64,000 nt of DNA from an uncultured Bacilli bacterium. Lineage in GTDB: Bacteria; Bacillota_I; Bacilli_A; RF39; UBA660. The stretch is taken from contig CAKOPG010000003.1 in NCBI GenBank assembly GCA_934098745.1, positions 25,005-89,004 on the forward strand. The letters run 5' to 3'. Made by a program: the position numbers and the translations under genes. The notes below the pieces were generated by a model, which saw only the letters and a program-made list of their open reading frames with translations, was not told the origin of the DNA and did not search any database. Shown here piece after piece: positions 52,503 through 61,852 of the stretch. Positions within the stretch are counted from its first letter, which is position 1, and each line of letters begins with the position of its first letter.

Positions 52503-52555
52503 AAAATCACCTACAACTTTAATTAAATTATAGCAGAAATAGAAAAAAATTGCAT

Positions 52556-53677
52556 CTATTTCATGCAATTTTTGTAGGTTTTAAAATATTTATTATTTTC
52601 TAGGTCGGTGGTAGATAATTCTTCAAATATTTTCTTCTGTTCTCTTGATAATTTTTCAGGAATAATTACTTTGGTAATAACATACATGTCACCTTTTTTC
52701 TTGGTATTTACGTTTTCAATTCCTTTACCACGTAGACGCATTTTTTCACCATTTTGAGTACCGGATGGAATGGTTAATTCTACGTTTCCATATAGAGTTG
52801 GTACATCTTTCTTTCCGCCAAGAACAGCTTCAGTAATTGTTAGTGGTAATTCTATGTAAACATCATCATCAACTCTTTTGTAAAATTCATGTTCACGGAC
52901 TGTAAACTCGATATATAAATCCCCATTAGGGCCACCATTTACTCCAGCACTACCCTTACCTGCTATACGTAATCTGTTTTCAGAATCAATTCCGGCTGGT
53001 ACGGTTATTGTAATTGTTTTTCTGTTGGTTACTTTTCCTCTACCATGACATTCATCACAGGTATTTTCGTATGTTTCACCAGTTCCTTTACAATAAGGAC
53101 AGGTTGTTTTTGATAGGAAACTACCAAATAATGTACGTTGTTCTGAAGTTACTGTACCACTGCCATGACATTCACTACATGTCTTAGGGTTTGAACCGCC
53201 GGCACCGTTACACTTAGAGCAGGTTTCTTCCATATCTACTTTGATATCTTTTTTGGTGCCATATACGGCCTCTTCAAAATCGATTGTCATGTGGTATAAG
53301 ACGTCACTACCCTTGCGTGGGCCATTTTGTTTTTTACTAGAGCTTCTTCTTGATGAAAAGCCCATACCGCCAAATAAATCTTCAAAAATATCAGATACAT
53401 TACCAAAATCAAAATCTTCAAAGCCAGAAAATCCGGCGCCACCAGCGCCATTTCCACTAAAGGCACTGTGTCCAAACTGATCATATTGTTTTCTTTTATC
53501 TGGATCTGACAAGACGGCATATGCTTCTTGGGCTTCTTTAAATTTGTCGGCAGCATCGGCTTCTTTGCATACGTCTGGATGGTATTTTTTAGCTAATTTT
53601 CTAAAAGCACTTTTTATTTCAGTATCAGTGGCAGTTTTGGGTACTCCCAGAACTTCATAATAATCTCTTTTATTCAT
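52556..53677 (-). CDS. dnaJ: Chaperone DnaJ
   Basis: 373 aa type I J-protein. J domain with HPD (KKYHPDVCKEA, about 33), Gly/Phe region (about 75-115), four CxxCxGxG zinc repeats (CSKCNGAG, CSECHGSG, CPYCKGTG, CDECHGRG), and C-terminal substrate domains. Works with DnaK and GrpE. Preceded by a hairpin in the dnaK-dnaJ gap. Confidence 0.98.
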   Translation of the reverse strand: MNKRDYYEVLGVPKTATDTEIKSAFRKLAKKYHPDVCKEADAADKFKEAQEAYAVLSDPDKRKQYDQFGHSAFSGNGAGGAGFSGFEDFDFGNVSDIFEDLFGGMGFSSRRSSSKKQNGPRKGSDVLYHMTIDFEEAVYGTKKDIKVDMEETCSKCNGAGGSNPKTCSECHGSGTVTSEQRTLFGSFLSKTTCPYCKGTGETYENTCDECHGRGKVTNRKTITITVPAGIDSENRLRIAGKGSAGVNGGPNGDLYIEFTVREHEFYKRVDDDVYIELPLTITEAVLGGKKDVPTLYGNVELTIPSGTQNGEKMRLRGKGIENVNTKKKGDMYVITKVIIPEKLSREQKKIFEELSTTDLENNKYFKTYKNCMK

Positions 53678-53697
53678 GTTACCTCCTTATAGATAAG

Positions 53698-53726
53698 AAT
53701 AAGTTCTAGATTGCCTAGAACTTATT
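53698..53726 (-). other. Perfect 11-bp hairpin between dnaK and dnaJ
   Basis: AATAAGTTCTA pairs exactly with TAGAACTTATT over a 7-nt loop. No T run follows, so it is more likely a transcript-stabilising or processing structure that sets the DnaK to DnaJ ratio than a full terminator. Confidence 0.6.
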
Positions 53727-53731
53727 GCTTA

Positions 53732-55573
53732 TTATTTTTCAACGTATTCAGCATCTACGACATCATCGTCTTTTTTACTTTTTTTGTCTGATTTTTCTTC
53801 GGTTTCAGGTTCTTCTTTAGATTCTTTTTCTTGATTATTCTTAGCAGCCTCTTCATATACTTTAGTTGCTAATTCGTTAGCTTTTTTAAGAAGTTCATCT
53901 TTAGCATCTTTAATTTTATCTAAATCATCACCTTCAAGAGCTTTTTTAGTCTTTTCAATTAATTTTTCAGCTTCTTCTTTATCTTTAGAATCAACTTTAT
54001 CGCCAAGATCTTTTAAAGCTTTTTCGGTCATAAAGATTACTTGTTCAGCATCATTTTTAGTATCAGCAGCTTCTTTTTTCTTGTTATCTTCTTCTTTATG
54101 AGCTTCAGCTTCTTTCATCATTTTATCGATTTCTTCATCAGTAAGGGTGTTTGTGGCAGTGATAGTAATTGATTGTTCTTTGTTTGTTCCTAAATCTTTA
54201 GCTTTAACATTGACTATACCATTGGCATCAATATCAAAAGTTACTTCAATTTGTGGAACACCGCGTGGAGCTAATGGAATATTAGTTAATTGGAAGTTTC
54301 CAAGAGTTTTGTTATCACTAGCCATACTTCTTTCACCTTGTAAAACATGAATGTCAACAGCAGGTTGGTTATCGGCAGCAGTTGAGAACACTTGACTTTT
54401 ACTTGTTGGGATGGTAGTATTTCTTGGAATTAAGACAGTCATTACCCCACCAAGAGTCTCAATACCTAGTGATAATGGAGTTACATCTAGTAAAACGATA
54501 TCATTAACATCACCGGTTAAAACTCCGCCTTGAATAGCTGCTCCCATAGCAACAACTTCATCAGGATTTACTTCTTTAGAAGGTTCTTTGCCTAATTCTT
54601 TCTTAACTAATTCTTGTACGCATGGAATACGTGTTGATCCACCTACTAATAATACTTTATCAATATCTTTTTTAGTTAATTTAGCATCTTTCATAGCCTT
54701 TCTTACTGGTTCTAGAGTAGATTCAACTAAATCACTAATTAAATCTTCAAATTTAGCTTTGGTTAGGGTTAAATTTAAGTGAAGTGGACCCTCTTCTCCT
54801 TGAGAAATAAATGGTAGAGATATTTCAGTAGATGACATTCCACTTAAATCTTTTTTAGCTTTTTCGGCAGCATCTTTTACTCTTTGCATAGCCATTTTAT
54901 CTGATGTTAAATCAATACCGCTTTCTTTCTTAAATTCTTTAGTCATCCATTCCATGATTCTTTCATCAAAGTCATCACCACCAAGTTTGTTGTTACCACT
55001 AGTTGCTTTTACTTCGAATACGCCATCTCCTAATTCTAGGATAGAAACATCGAATGTTCCACCACCAAGGTCATATACTAAAACTGTTTGGGTTTTATCC
55101 TGTTTATCTAGGCCATAAGCTAAGGCTGCAGCAGTTGGTTCATTGATGATTCTTTCTACTTCTAAGCCAGCAATTTTACCAGCATTTTTAGTAGCTTGAC
55201 GTTGGGAATCGTTAAAGTATGCAGGAACTGTAATAACAGCTTTGGTTACTTTTTCGCCAAGATAACTTTCAGCAGTTTTTTTCAAATCACTTAAGATCAT
55301 AGCTGAAATTTCTTCTGGAGTGTAATCTTTGTCATTAGCATGAACTTTATCACTTGTACCCATTTTTCTTTTAATAGAAGAAATTGTATCTTTATTAGTT
55401 ACCATTTGGTTTTTAGCTTTTTGACCGACAATTATTTCTCCTTTTTTAAATGCTACAACAGATGGCGTTGTACGCATTCCTTCGGGATTAGCAATTACTT
55501 TTGCTTCTCCACCTTCATATATAGATACACAACTATTTGTAGTACCTAAATCTATTCCTATTATTTTACTCAT
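53732..55573 (-). CDS. dnaK: Chaperone DnaK (Hsp70)
   Basis: 613 aa. IIGIDLGTTNSCVSI phosphate loop, VYDLGGGTFDVSIL, VLLVGGSTRIPCVQ, and the acidic C-terminal tail ending EEKSDKKSKKDDDVVDAEYVEK (last 20 residues). It lacks the extra helix of Gram-negative DnaK, as is usual in Firmicutes. Start chosen at 55573 (SKIIGIDLG) with AAGGAG 10 nt upstream; ATG 55582 sits directly on that site. Confidence 0.98.
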   Translation of the reverse strand: MSKIIGIDLGTTNSCVSIYEGGEAKVIANPEGMRTTPSVVAFKKGEIIVGQKAKNQMVTNKDTISSIKRKMGTSDKVHANDKDYTPEEISAMILSDLKKTAESYLGEKVTKAVITVPAYFNDSQRQATKNAGKIAGLEVERIINEPTAAALAYGLDKQDKTQTVLVYDLGGGTFDVSILELGDGVFEVKATSGNNKLGGDDFDERIMEWMTKEFKKESGIDLTSDKMAMQRVKDAAEKAKKDLSGMSSTEISLPFISQGEEGPLHLNLTLTKAKFEDLISDLVESTLEPVRKAMKDAKLTKKDIDKVLLVGGSTRIPCVQELVKKELGKEPSKEVNPDEVVAMGAAIQGGVLTGDVNDIVLLDVTPLSLGIETLGGVMTVLIPRNTTIPTSKSQVFSTAADNQPAVDIHVLQGERSMASDNKTLGNFQLTNIPLAPRGVPQIEVTFDIDANGIVNVKAKDLGTNKEQSITITATNTLTDEEIDKMMKEAEAHKEEDNKKKEAADTKNDAEQVIFMTEKALKDLGDKVDSKDKEEAEKLIEKTKKALEGDDLDKIKDAKDELLKKANELATKVYEEAAKNNQEKESKEEPETEEKSDKKSKKDDDVVDAEYVEK

Positions 55574-55601
55574 ATATATCATTCTCCTTTATATAATTTT
55601 T

Positions 55602-56177
55602 TTATTCATTAACTATTACCATAGCAGCACGTAAAACTTTATCTTTATACATATATCCTTTTTGATATACTTTTAAGACTGTTCCAGATGGTTTGGTTTC
55701 ATCTTTTTCAGTTGCTATAGCCTGTTCTTTAGCTGGATCAAATTCTTGATTTAAGCATGCTATTTCTTTGACTTCAAATTTTTCTAATAAACCTTTTGTT
55801 TGATTATATACTATTCGAAATCCTTCAAGAAACTTAGAGATTTGATCACCAAAATTATTATCATCCATAGATATTGCTCTTTCAAAATTATCTAAGATGG
55901 GAAGAAATCCATGTAAGATATCTTCTTCAGCATATTTTAGTATTCTTTGAGTTTCTTCATCTTTTCTCTTACGATAATTTAAGAGTTCAGCTTGACTTCT
56001 TAAAAGAGCATCTTCTAAGTTTTTAATACGATTGGAAAGTAATTCGCTAGTATCATTAACTTCATGGCACTGACATTCTTCATTAGTGCAATTACACGTT
56101 TTTTCTTCATTGTTTTTATCTATATGTTCTTCACAATGACATTTATGTTTTTCTTCATTATTATTTTTTTTACTCAT
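55602..56177 (-). CDS. grpE: Nucleotide exchange factor GrpE with Cys/His-rich N-terminus
   Basis: 191 aa. The central and C-terminal GrpE domain is ordinary: LLRSQAELLNYRKRKDEE long helix, FLPILDNFERAI, then GTVLKVYQKGYMYKDKVLRAAMVIV. The first 45 residues are unusual, with KCHCEEH, TCNC and CQCHE: six Cys and several His in a row of CxC units, which looks like a metal-binding or redox segment. Start at 56177 gives an 8-nt overlap with hrcA (ATGAGTAA) and a proper AGAGGT spacing. Confidence 0.93.
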   Translation of the reverse strand: MSKKNNNEEKHKCHCEEHIDKNNEEKTCNCTNEECQCHEVNDTSELLSNRIKNLEDALLRSQAELLNYRKRKDEETQRILKYAEEDILHGFLPILDNFERAISMDDNNFGDQISKFLEGFRIVYNQTKGLLEKFEVKEIACLNQEFDPAKEQAIATEKDETKPSGTVLKVYQKGYMYKDKVLRAAMVIVNE

Positions 56178-57186
56178 CATTACCTCTTTCTCCATTGTTA
56201 TTATCTATATTTTCTTTGATATAATTTAATAAGTTGACTACTCTTTCATATTCCATTCTTTTTGGTCCTATAATAGCAATTGTTCCTTCTTCACCGTTGT
56301 AATTATATTTTGTTTTAATTATTGAAACATCCTCAGATAAATCTGAATCTTTGCCAATATATACATTAATACCATTATTTTTTTCTTCCATACTACTAAT
56401 GGACTCGATGTTGTCAAACTTATTTAGAATATCTTTTACTTTTTCAATATTATTAAATTCTGGCTGTTTTAAGAAATTGTTTTTACCAGTGAAATGAACA
56501 TCACTTGCCTTATTAGTGAAACTTGTAAAAGCATCATAGAAAGCATTATATAAAACTTCATGTTGTTTAACATATTTACCAATAATCGGTTTAACATCAT
56601 ATTCTAACTTTTCACCAATTTCGTCTAAAGGCGTTCCTGCGATCATTTTATTAATTAGATTAACTGTTTTAACAATTTCTTCGATATCAGTATTCGGTAA
56701 ATACATATTCTTGTATTCTACATATCCTTTATCAGTAATTAGCATTGTTAAAATTTTATTATCTTCTAAGTTGACTACTTCAACTTTTTTTAATCGGTTT
56801 TCACTAGATGATTTTCCTAAAACCACAGTGGTATAATTTGTTAACTCAGATATTATTTCCAAACTTTTTTCAATAGCATCTCCTAATACGAGAGACTGGT
56901 TATGAAAAATTGTTTGTAATTTTAACATGTCTTCACCATTTAGATCTTTAGGAGTCATAAGTTCATCGACGTAATATTTATAACCTTTTTCACTGGGCAT
57001 ACGGCCAGAAGCAAAGTGACTTTTTTCCAAGTATCCAGCTTCTTCTAGGATAACCATTTCATTTCTGATGGTAGCACTAGAACAATTCAACTTTTGACAA
57101 ATATCATTTGATGGAACAGGTTTAACTGTTTTGACATATTCTTCAACAATAAATTTTAGAATGTCTTTTTGTCTTTTGGTTATCAA
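56170..57186 (-). CDS. hrcA: Heat-inducible transcription repressor HrcA
   Basis: 338 aa. N-terminal winged helix (ITKRQKDILKFIVEEYVKTVKPVPS... CSSATIRNEMVILEEAGYLEKSHFASGRMPSEKGYKYYVD) and GAF-like C-terminal domain with GTIAIIGPKRMEYERVV. Binds CIRCE and represses the operon; GroEL normally helps folding. Uses a TTG start (57184-57186) with GGGAAGTG upstream. First gene of hrcA-grpE-dnaK-dnaJ-rsmE-352aa. Confidence 0.97.
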   Translation of the reverse strand: MITKRQKDILKFIVEEYVKTVKPVPSNDICQKLNCSSATIRNEMVILEEAGYLEKSHFASGRMPSEKGYKYYVDELMTPKDLNGEDMLKLQTIFHNQSLVLGDAIEKSLEIISELTNYTTVVLGKSSSENRLKKVEVVNLEDNKILTMLITDKGYVEYKNMYLPNTDIEEIVKTVNLINKMIAGTPLDEIGEKLEYDVKPIIGKYVKQHEVLYNAFYDAFTSFTNKASDVHFTGKNNFLKQPEFNNIEKVKDILNKFDNIESISSMEEKNNGINVYIGKDSDLSEDVSIIKTKYNYNGEEGTIAIIGPKRMEYERVVNLLNYIKENIDNNNGERGNDE

Positions 57187-57198
57187 TGTATCACTTCC

Positions 57199-57225
57199 CT
57201 AGCAATGTTATTTTTCAATTGCTAA
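57199..57225 (-). promoter_or_regulatory. CIRCE-type HrcA operator
   Basis: Minus strand TTAGCAATT-N9-CATTGCTAG. The geometry (9-9-9) matches CIRCE (TTAGCACTC-N9-GAGTGCTAA) but the inner bases of each arm are changed (CTC to ATT). It lies between the -10 and the hrcA start. Confidence 0.85.
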
Positions 57226-57229
57226 TAAC

Positions 57230-57258
57230 ATTATATTACTAGTTTTTAGCAATGTCAA
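57230..57258 (-). promoter_or_regulatory. Consensus SigA promoter of the hrcA operon
   Basis: Minus strand TTGACA, 17-nt spacer, TATAAT. The spacer starts with TTGCTA, giving an extra CIRCE half-site upstream of the main operator. Confidence 0.9.
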
Positions 57259-57451
57259 TACATAAATGCTAATTTCATAAAATTTTATTCATTTTATTTA
57301 TAAATAGAACTAATTATATTTTTAAAAATAAATTAATAGTATACTCTAAGACTGATAAATGTTAAATTTTAAAATTTGAGGGTAATATTCAAATGAACTT
57401 TTTATACTTATTTAATTTATATAATCAATTAATAATAAATATATTTAGCAA
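57259..57451. other. AT-rich gap, nothing recognised
   Basis: Between the hrcA promoter and the terminator of the stomatin-like gene. Very AT-rich; no open frame, promoter or stable hairpin that I can support. Confidence 0.5.
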
Positions 57452-57488
57452 AAGAAAAAACCACATTTCTAAGTTCGAGAAATGGGTT
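57452..57488 (-). terminator. Terminator of the nfeD-stomatin operon
   Basis: Minus strand AACCCATTTCT pairs with AGAAATGTGGTT (one bulge) and a TTTTTTC run follows. Confidence 0.8.
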
Positions 57489-57503
57489 CATATATTAATT
57501 TAT

Positions 57504-58412
57504 TTATTTTTGTTCTTTTTCTTTTTTGGTGTTTTTATCTAACATTTCATTTAAAACTGTTCCAAAAGAAGCAATTCCTTCCATGTTTGATGGAATAATA
57601 ATTTTTGTAGATGTTCCTTCGGAAACTTTAGCTAGGGCTTCATAACTTTTTAATGTTAAAACCGCATTATCAGCTTTTGCCTCTTTTAGTAATTTAATAC
57701 CATCGGCTTCAGCTTGTTTCATTTTTAAAAGGGCTTCAGCTTCTCCTTCAGCTATTTTTATTTGAGCTTCTTTTTTGGCTTCAGCTCTTAAAATAGCAGA
57801 TTCTTTTTCTCCTTCAGCGATAAGAATACTTGATTTCTTTTCTCCTTCGGCTTGAAGAATTTTTTCTCTTCTTTCACGTTCAGCACGCATTTGCTTTTCC
57901 ATTGCTTCTTGAATATCACGTGGTGGTAGAATATTTTTTACTTCGACACGAGCTACTTTTATTCCCCATGGATCTGTGGCCTCATCTAATATAGCACGCA
58001 TTTTACTATTAATAATGTCTCTTGACGTTAATGTTTGATCTAATTCCAATTCTCCAATAATATTTCTTAAGGTGGTGGCGGTTAAATTTTCAATGGCATT
58101 TATTGGATTTTCAACACCATAGGTATATAGTTTAGGATTAGTTATTTGAAAATATACAACAGTATCGATTTGCATAGTAACATTGTCTTTGGTAATAACT
58201 GGTTGAGGAGCAAAATCTTTAACGATTTCTTTCATGGTAGTTATATTTGCAATACGATCAATAAATGGTATTTTAAAATGTAGACCATTAGACCATGTTT
58301 GATAGTATGATCCTAATCTTTCAATGACATAACTTTTTGCTTGTGGTACAATTTTTATACTAGGGATTACCACTACTAGTAAAATAATAATTATAGCTAT
58401 TAAAACATTCAT
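57504..58412 (-). CDS. Stomatin/paraslipin-type SPFH membrane protein (QmcA-like)
   Basis: 302 aa. N-terminal membrane hairpin (about 3-20), Band-7/SPFH domain (VPQAKSYVIERLGSYYQTWSNGLHF... LRNIIGELELDQTLTSRDIIN), then a long coiled coil rich in Ala, Glu and Lys (about 170-255). Such proteins form large membrane rings and work with NfeD partners in membrane organisation and protein quality control. It overlaps the NfeD gene by one base. Confidence 0.92.
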   Translation of the reverse strand: MNVLIAIIIILLVVVIPSIKIVPQAKSYVIERLGSYYQTWSNGLHFKIPFIDRIANITTMKEIVKDFAPQPVITKDNVTMQIDTVVYFQITNPKLYTYGVENPINAIENLTATTLRNIIGELELDQTLTSRDIINSKMRAILDEATDPWGIKVARVEVKNILPPRDIQEAMEKQMRAERERREKILQAEGEKKSSILIAEGEKESAILRAEAKKEAQIKIAEGEAEALLKMKQAEADGIKLLKEAKADNAVLTLKSYEALAKVSEGTSTKIIIPSNMEGIASFGTVLNEMLDKNTKKEKEQK

Positions 58413-58831
58413 TATTTTTCCTCCAATTTCTCTACTTTTAATTTTGTGCTATTAATCTCTAGAATTTTTACAGGACAATCCTTGTCAATGGTTTTATCTG
58501 CTAGAGCTGTCCATAATTTACCATCTACTTTTACTTCTCCGGGATGGTTTTTAGTAATTTTCTCGGTTACAATTCCTTCCATGCCTATAATTCTATCTAT
58601 ATTTGTTTTAACCTTTTTAGGGGTTATTTTTTTAACTATTTTTCTTGTCAACAATAAAAATAGTAGACCAAATACGACAAAGACGGTTAGTTGAATTGTA
58701 AAGTTATTGGTGAACAATGATACTAACATGGCAAAGATACCACTTATAACAAACCAAATACTTACTAGATTGATGGTAGATAGTTCTATTATGGCTAAGG
58801 TAATGACAATAGCTAGCCATGTATAAAACAT
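58412..58831 (-). CDS. Short NfeD-family membrane protein
   Basis: 139 aa. Three membrane segments in the first 65 residues followed by an OB-fold NfeD domain (GMEGIVTEKITKNHPGEVKVDGKLWTALAD). The short form lacks the ClpP-like protease domain. Its gene is almost always next to a stomatin-like gene, as here. Confidence 0.9.
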   Translation of the reverse strand: MFYTWLAIVITLAIIELSTINLVSIWFVISGIFAMLVSLFTNNFTIQLTVFVVFGLLFLLLTRKIVKKITPKKVKTNIDRIIGMEGIVTEKITKNHPGEVKVDGKLWTALADKTIDKDCPVKILEINSTKLKVEKLEEK

Positions 58832-58966
58832 ATATAACCCTCCTTTGTTTAATTATACTATAAATGTATGCAGGAAACAAGAAATTACAACAAAATTTTA
58901 TATATATAGATTATATTATTTTTTATCTTTTTATTATTAAATTTGAATTTTTTTAAATCAAATAAT

Positions 58967-60757
58967 TCATCTTGAATTTTTTTGTTTTTTATAATCTTGG
59001 ATGATTTTATTTAACAATTCTTGTAATTCTTCTTTTGAAACATCATATTCATCAAATCTAAATTTTTTGTTTGAGGCAATAATAATATATTTTTCAAATA
59101 ATTGAATTATATAGTTGACATCACTATATAAAGCGATAAATTCTTCTTCAGTTATTTGTTTTTGTAAATCATATTCCATTGTTTTCCATATCATGTTTAA
59201 ATCATTAAAAACTATATATAAGAAATCTAAATCTTCATCTTTTTTGATAGTGGTAGTTTGATATGGTCTATGCACTTCTTCATACTTCTTTGTTATTCTT
59301 TGTATGATATTGTCTAACTCTTGGTCACTCATACCTAATTGTAATAAGTAATCACGACTGTGAATTATTATTGATAGTTTTGTATATATATTGCTACTTT
59401 CTATACCTCTATTGACATCCCACTCATCTGGTTTATATTCATAGTTTGATAATAATTCATCTATGTTGTTTATAATATTTAGAATATACTTTTTAAAATA
59501 CTCATTTAAATATTCATTAAGACGCTTATATAATGTATCCAAATCTTCTTTTGGGATATTAGAGTCATTTACATTAACTCCGCAAATTGTATCATTTCTT
59601 CTTTCATGACCATTTTCAAAGGTTACATTTCCTCCTATATCTATCTTGTAATTATCTATACCAATTAGTGATAAGTCTGTACTATATCTGTATTCTATGT
59701 TACTCGTTGCTATATCTAATAAATATCCTTTTCTATTGGAAAAGGCTTCCATTAGTATGGGACTTATTTGTAAGGCATTTCTTTTTTTTAAAAATTCTAG
59801 AATTATAAGGATAGGATATTCTTTAGTAGCTTCTTGTTCTAATTTTAAACTAACTCTATCAACAGGTAAATATTTATTTTTAACGTCAAGTGGTTGATTT
59901 TGTAAATTGTATCTAAATGGTTTTCTGCTGTTTATTCTTGAAGCAATGTGGCTATAGTACTCATCTAATTGTTTCATACTAAGTACTGATAAATCATATA
60001 TTTCTTCATCAGTATCATAAACTCTTTTCAAAATTGTTTTTTCAAAGTCATCTGATATATCTATATCTTTATATAATTGATGTCCGTTTCTAGTATAGAA
60101 TTCAAAATCATGTCCGAACCTTTCAAAGTTGCATCTTCCATTATGATTTTTTTTACCAATGTTATCCCATGTAACATCTACACCATACTTTTTACCATTA
60201 ATTTCAATAATATTAAATGCATGAACATCTCTTTGGTTTTGGTAATAATTCTTGATTCCAACTCTATCTAACATTTCTTTATATACTTGAGCAAAGCCAG
60301 CACATACTAACTTACTGTATAATATTCCATTTAAACTTCTTGGTGTTGTTTTGGGTGATTGAATATTTTCATATTCGTCAGCATATTCCATGTCTACAAC
60401 TAAGGCATTATATAAAAACATAGCTTTTTCAAATTCATTCCAATTTGGGTCAATTAAGTTTTCTGTATATTCAAAGTATTCAATAATTTTTTTTAATCCA
60501 CTAGGTGATACGAAAGTTCTGTCAATGTATTTTTTTGATTTATATTTTTCTTTTTTATCATAATCTAATCCACCTTTAATACTAAAAAATACTCTGTCTG
60601 ATGTTATTTTAGAAATAAGTTTACTCGATAGATCAACTGTATTATCTAGTATTAAAATTGTTCTATTTTTAAAAGAATTTATTCTATTTATATCTTCTTC
60701 TGTTAATCTTCCAACGATTTTATATTTATTTTCATCAATTAATGTAAATTCAGACAT
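58967..60757 (-). CDS. Large transglutaminase-fold protein without secretion signal, 596 aa
   Basis: Residues about 160-215 form a transglutaminase-like core: LVCAGFAQVYKEMLDRVGI with the nucleophile Cys, RDVHAFNII with His and GVDVTWDN with Asp. There is no signal peptide or membrane helix, so it should act in the cytoplasm or at the inner side of the envelope. The C-terminal 350 residues are helical and unknown (LGMSDQELDNIIQRI, EEFIALYSDVNYIIQLFEKYI). Bacterial members of this fold are mostly cysteine peptidases. Single gene; target unknown. Confidence 0.7.
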   Translation of the reverse strand: MSEFTLIDENKYKIVGRLTEEDINRINSFKNRTILILDNTVDLSSKLISKITSDRVFFSIKGGLDYDKKEKYKSKKYIDRTFVSPSGLKKIIEYFEYTENLIDPNWNEFEKAMFLYNALVVDMEYADEYENIQSPKTTPRSLNGILYSKLVCAGFAQVYKEMLDRVGIKNYYQNQRDVHAFNIIEINGKKYGVDVTWDNIGKKNHNGRCNFERFGHDFEFYTRNGHQLYKDIDISDDFEKTILKRVYDTDEEIYDLSVLSMKQLDEYYSHIASRINSRKPFRYNLQNQPLDVKNKYLPVDRVSLKLEQEATKEYPILIILEFLKKRNALQISPILMEAFSNRKGYLLDIATSNIEYRYSTDLSLIGIDNYKIDIGGNVTFENGHERRNDTICGVNVNDSNIPKEDLDTLYKRLNEYLNEYFKKYILNIINNIDELLSNYEYKPDEWDVNRGIESSNIYTKLSIIIHSRDYLLQLGMSDQELDNIIQRITKKYEEVHRPYQTTTIKKDEDLDFLYIVFNDLNMIWKTMEYDLQKQITEEEFIALYSDVNYIIQLFEKYIIIASNKKFRFDEYDVSKEELQELLNKIIQDYKKQKNSR

Positions 60758-60854
60758 TTATAATCACTACTTTCTTTATATAATTATATCATTTTTCTTA
60801 GCAATTTTATTTATTTTTTTTATGTGGTGAAATTTATATAAAAATTATTGTTTA

Positions 60855-60878
60855 AAATAAAAAAGACCAATGGTCTTT
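60855..60878 (-). terminator. Terminator of the Flp-like pilin gene
   Basis: AAAGACC pairs with GGTCTTT, followed on the minus strand by a T run; overlaps the stop region. Confidence 0.8.
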
Positions 60879-61101
60879 ATTCTCCAATTAATTTGTTTTC
60901 GTCACCTTCGCAATAGGCTTCACCTATTTTTTCACCTTCAATATAGGTCTTTCCAGTCATTTCACAGCCCATTTTAGTGACAGTATCTTTTAAATAACCG
61001 CCGAAAATTTTAACAACAGCAATAGCAACTACTGTTATTAATGAGATAATTAGAACGTATTCTACTAGTGTTTGTCCATGGTTATTTAGTCTTTTTTTCA
61101 T
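60877..61101 (-). CDS. Flp/type IVb-like prepilin, 74 aa
   Basis: Short basic leader MKKRLNNHG followed by QTLVEYVLIISLITVVAIAVV, with Glu at position +5 after the expected G-Q cleavage site: the class III (Flp) signature recognised by a prepilin peptidase. The mature tail (about 50 aa) has two Cys (GCEMTG and EAYCEGD) that could bridge. No peptidase, assembly ATPase or Tad gene is in this window. It could be a Tad pilin encoded away from its machinery or a pseudopilin-like surface protein. Confidence 0.75.
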   Translation of the reverse strand: MKKRLNNHGQTLVEYVLIISLITVVAIAVVKIFGGYLKDTVTKMGCEMTGKTYIEGEKIGEAYCEGDENKLIGE

Positions 61102-61154
61102 AGCCCACCTACCTATTTATTACAATTTAATTATATTATAACTATTGATTTATG

Positions 61155-61850
61155 TCAACCTTTTATTTCAACATAGTCTCCAGAATCTAGATAAATTATG
61201 CCTTTTTTCCCTTCCAATTCTTTGACAATGGAATTATATTTATTTATCTTTTCTATTTTGCTTAGTGTAATGTAGACATAATTAGAATCTACCATATAAA
61301 AGATAAATCTTTCTTTATCAACATCATTGGGGATATATTCGATATGTGATATTTTATAAATAATATCATTGTCTACTTTGGAAAAACTAGTCGTAAATTC
61401 TTGGTATATATCATCTATATTATTTAAAACATATGGAACATAATCTATTTGATAATTATTATCTTCTTTAGATAGGCTTGATAGTACTAATTTATCTTGA
61501 TAAATGTAAAGTGGTCTATATTCGGAAATATATATATATATTTTGCCATTTAGTTTTCTTTTAATATTTACATCTTTAATATATTTGTTTTGTTTTATTT
61601 TGGTTTCAATGTTAGAAAAGTAAGTCTTTAAATATGGTGGGTAATCTTTAAGATTTGCTAAATCTATAATTTCTTTATCTTTAACAATATTATTTCCTAT
61701 AATATAAATATTTTTAATTGGTAAATTTATAAGGTAGTAAACAATACTTATAAATATAAGAATAAATAATAGAAAAATAAAGATATTTTTTATTTTTAGT
61801 TTTTTCTTTTTTACTTTTACTTTTACTTTTTTTGGTCCCAAAATAATCAC
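61155..61850 (-). CDS. divIB: Cell division protein DivIB/FtsQ
   Basis: 231 aa. Basic cytoplasmic tail (KKVKVKVKKKKLKIK), one membrane helix (about 24-43), POTRA domain (IKNIYIIGNNIVKDKEIIDLA) and the beta domain (YIKDVNIKRKLNGKIYIYISEYRPLYIY). Part of the divisome DivIB-DivIC-FtsL complex. Three nt downstream of murB. Confidence 0.88.
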   Translation of the reverse strand: MIILGPKKVKVKVKKKKLKIKNIFIFLLFILIFISIVYYLINLPIKNIYIIGNNIVKDKEIIDLANLKDYPPYLKTYFSNIETKIKQNKYIKDVNIKRKLNGKIYIYISEYRPLYIYQDKLVLSSLSKEDNNYQIDYVPYVLNNIDDIYQEFTTSFSKVDNDIIYKISHIEYIPNDVDKERFIFYMVDSNYVYITLSKIEKINKYNSIVKELEGKKGIIYLDSGDYVEIKG

Positions 61851-61852
61851 AC

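Noticed and set aside
53287..53556. Second frame inside dnaJ (89 aa)
   Set aside because: Alternative frame within the Gly/Phe and J-domain coding region of dnaJ; no independent support.
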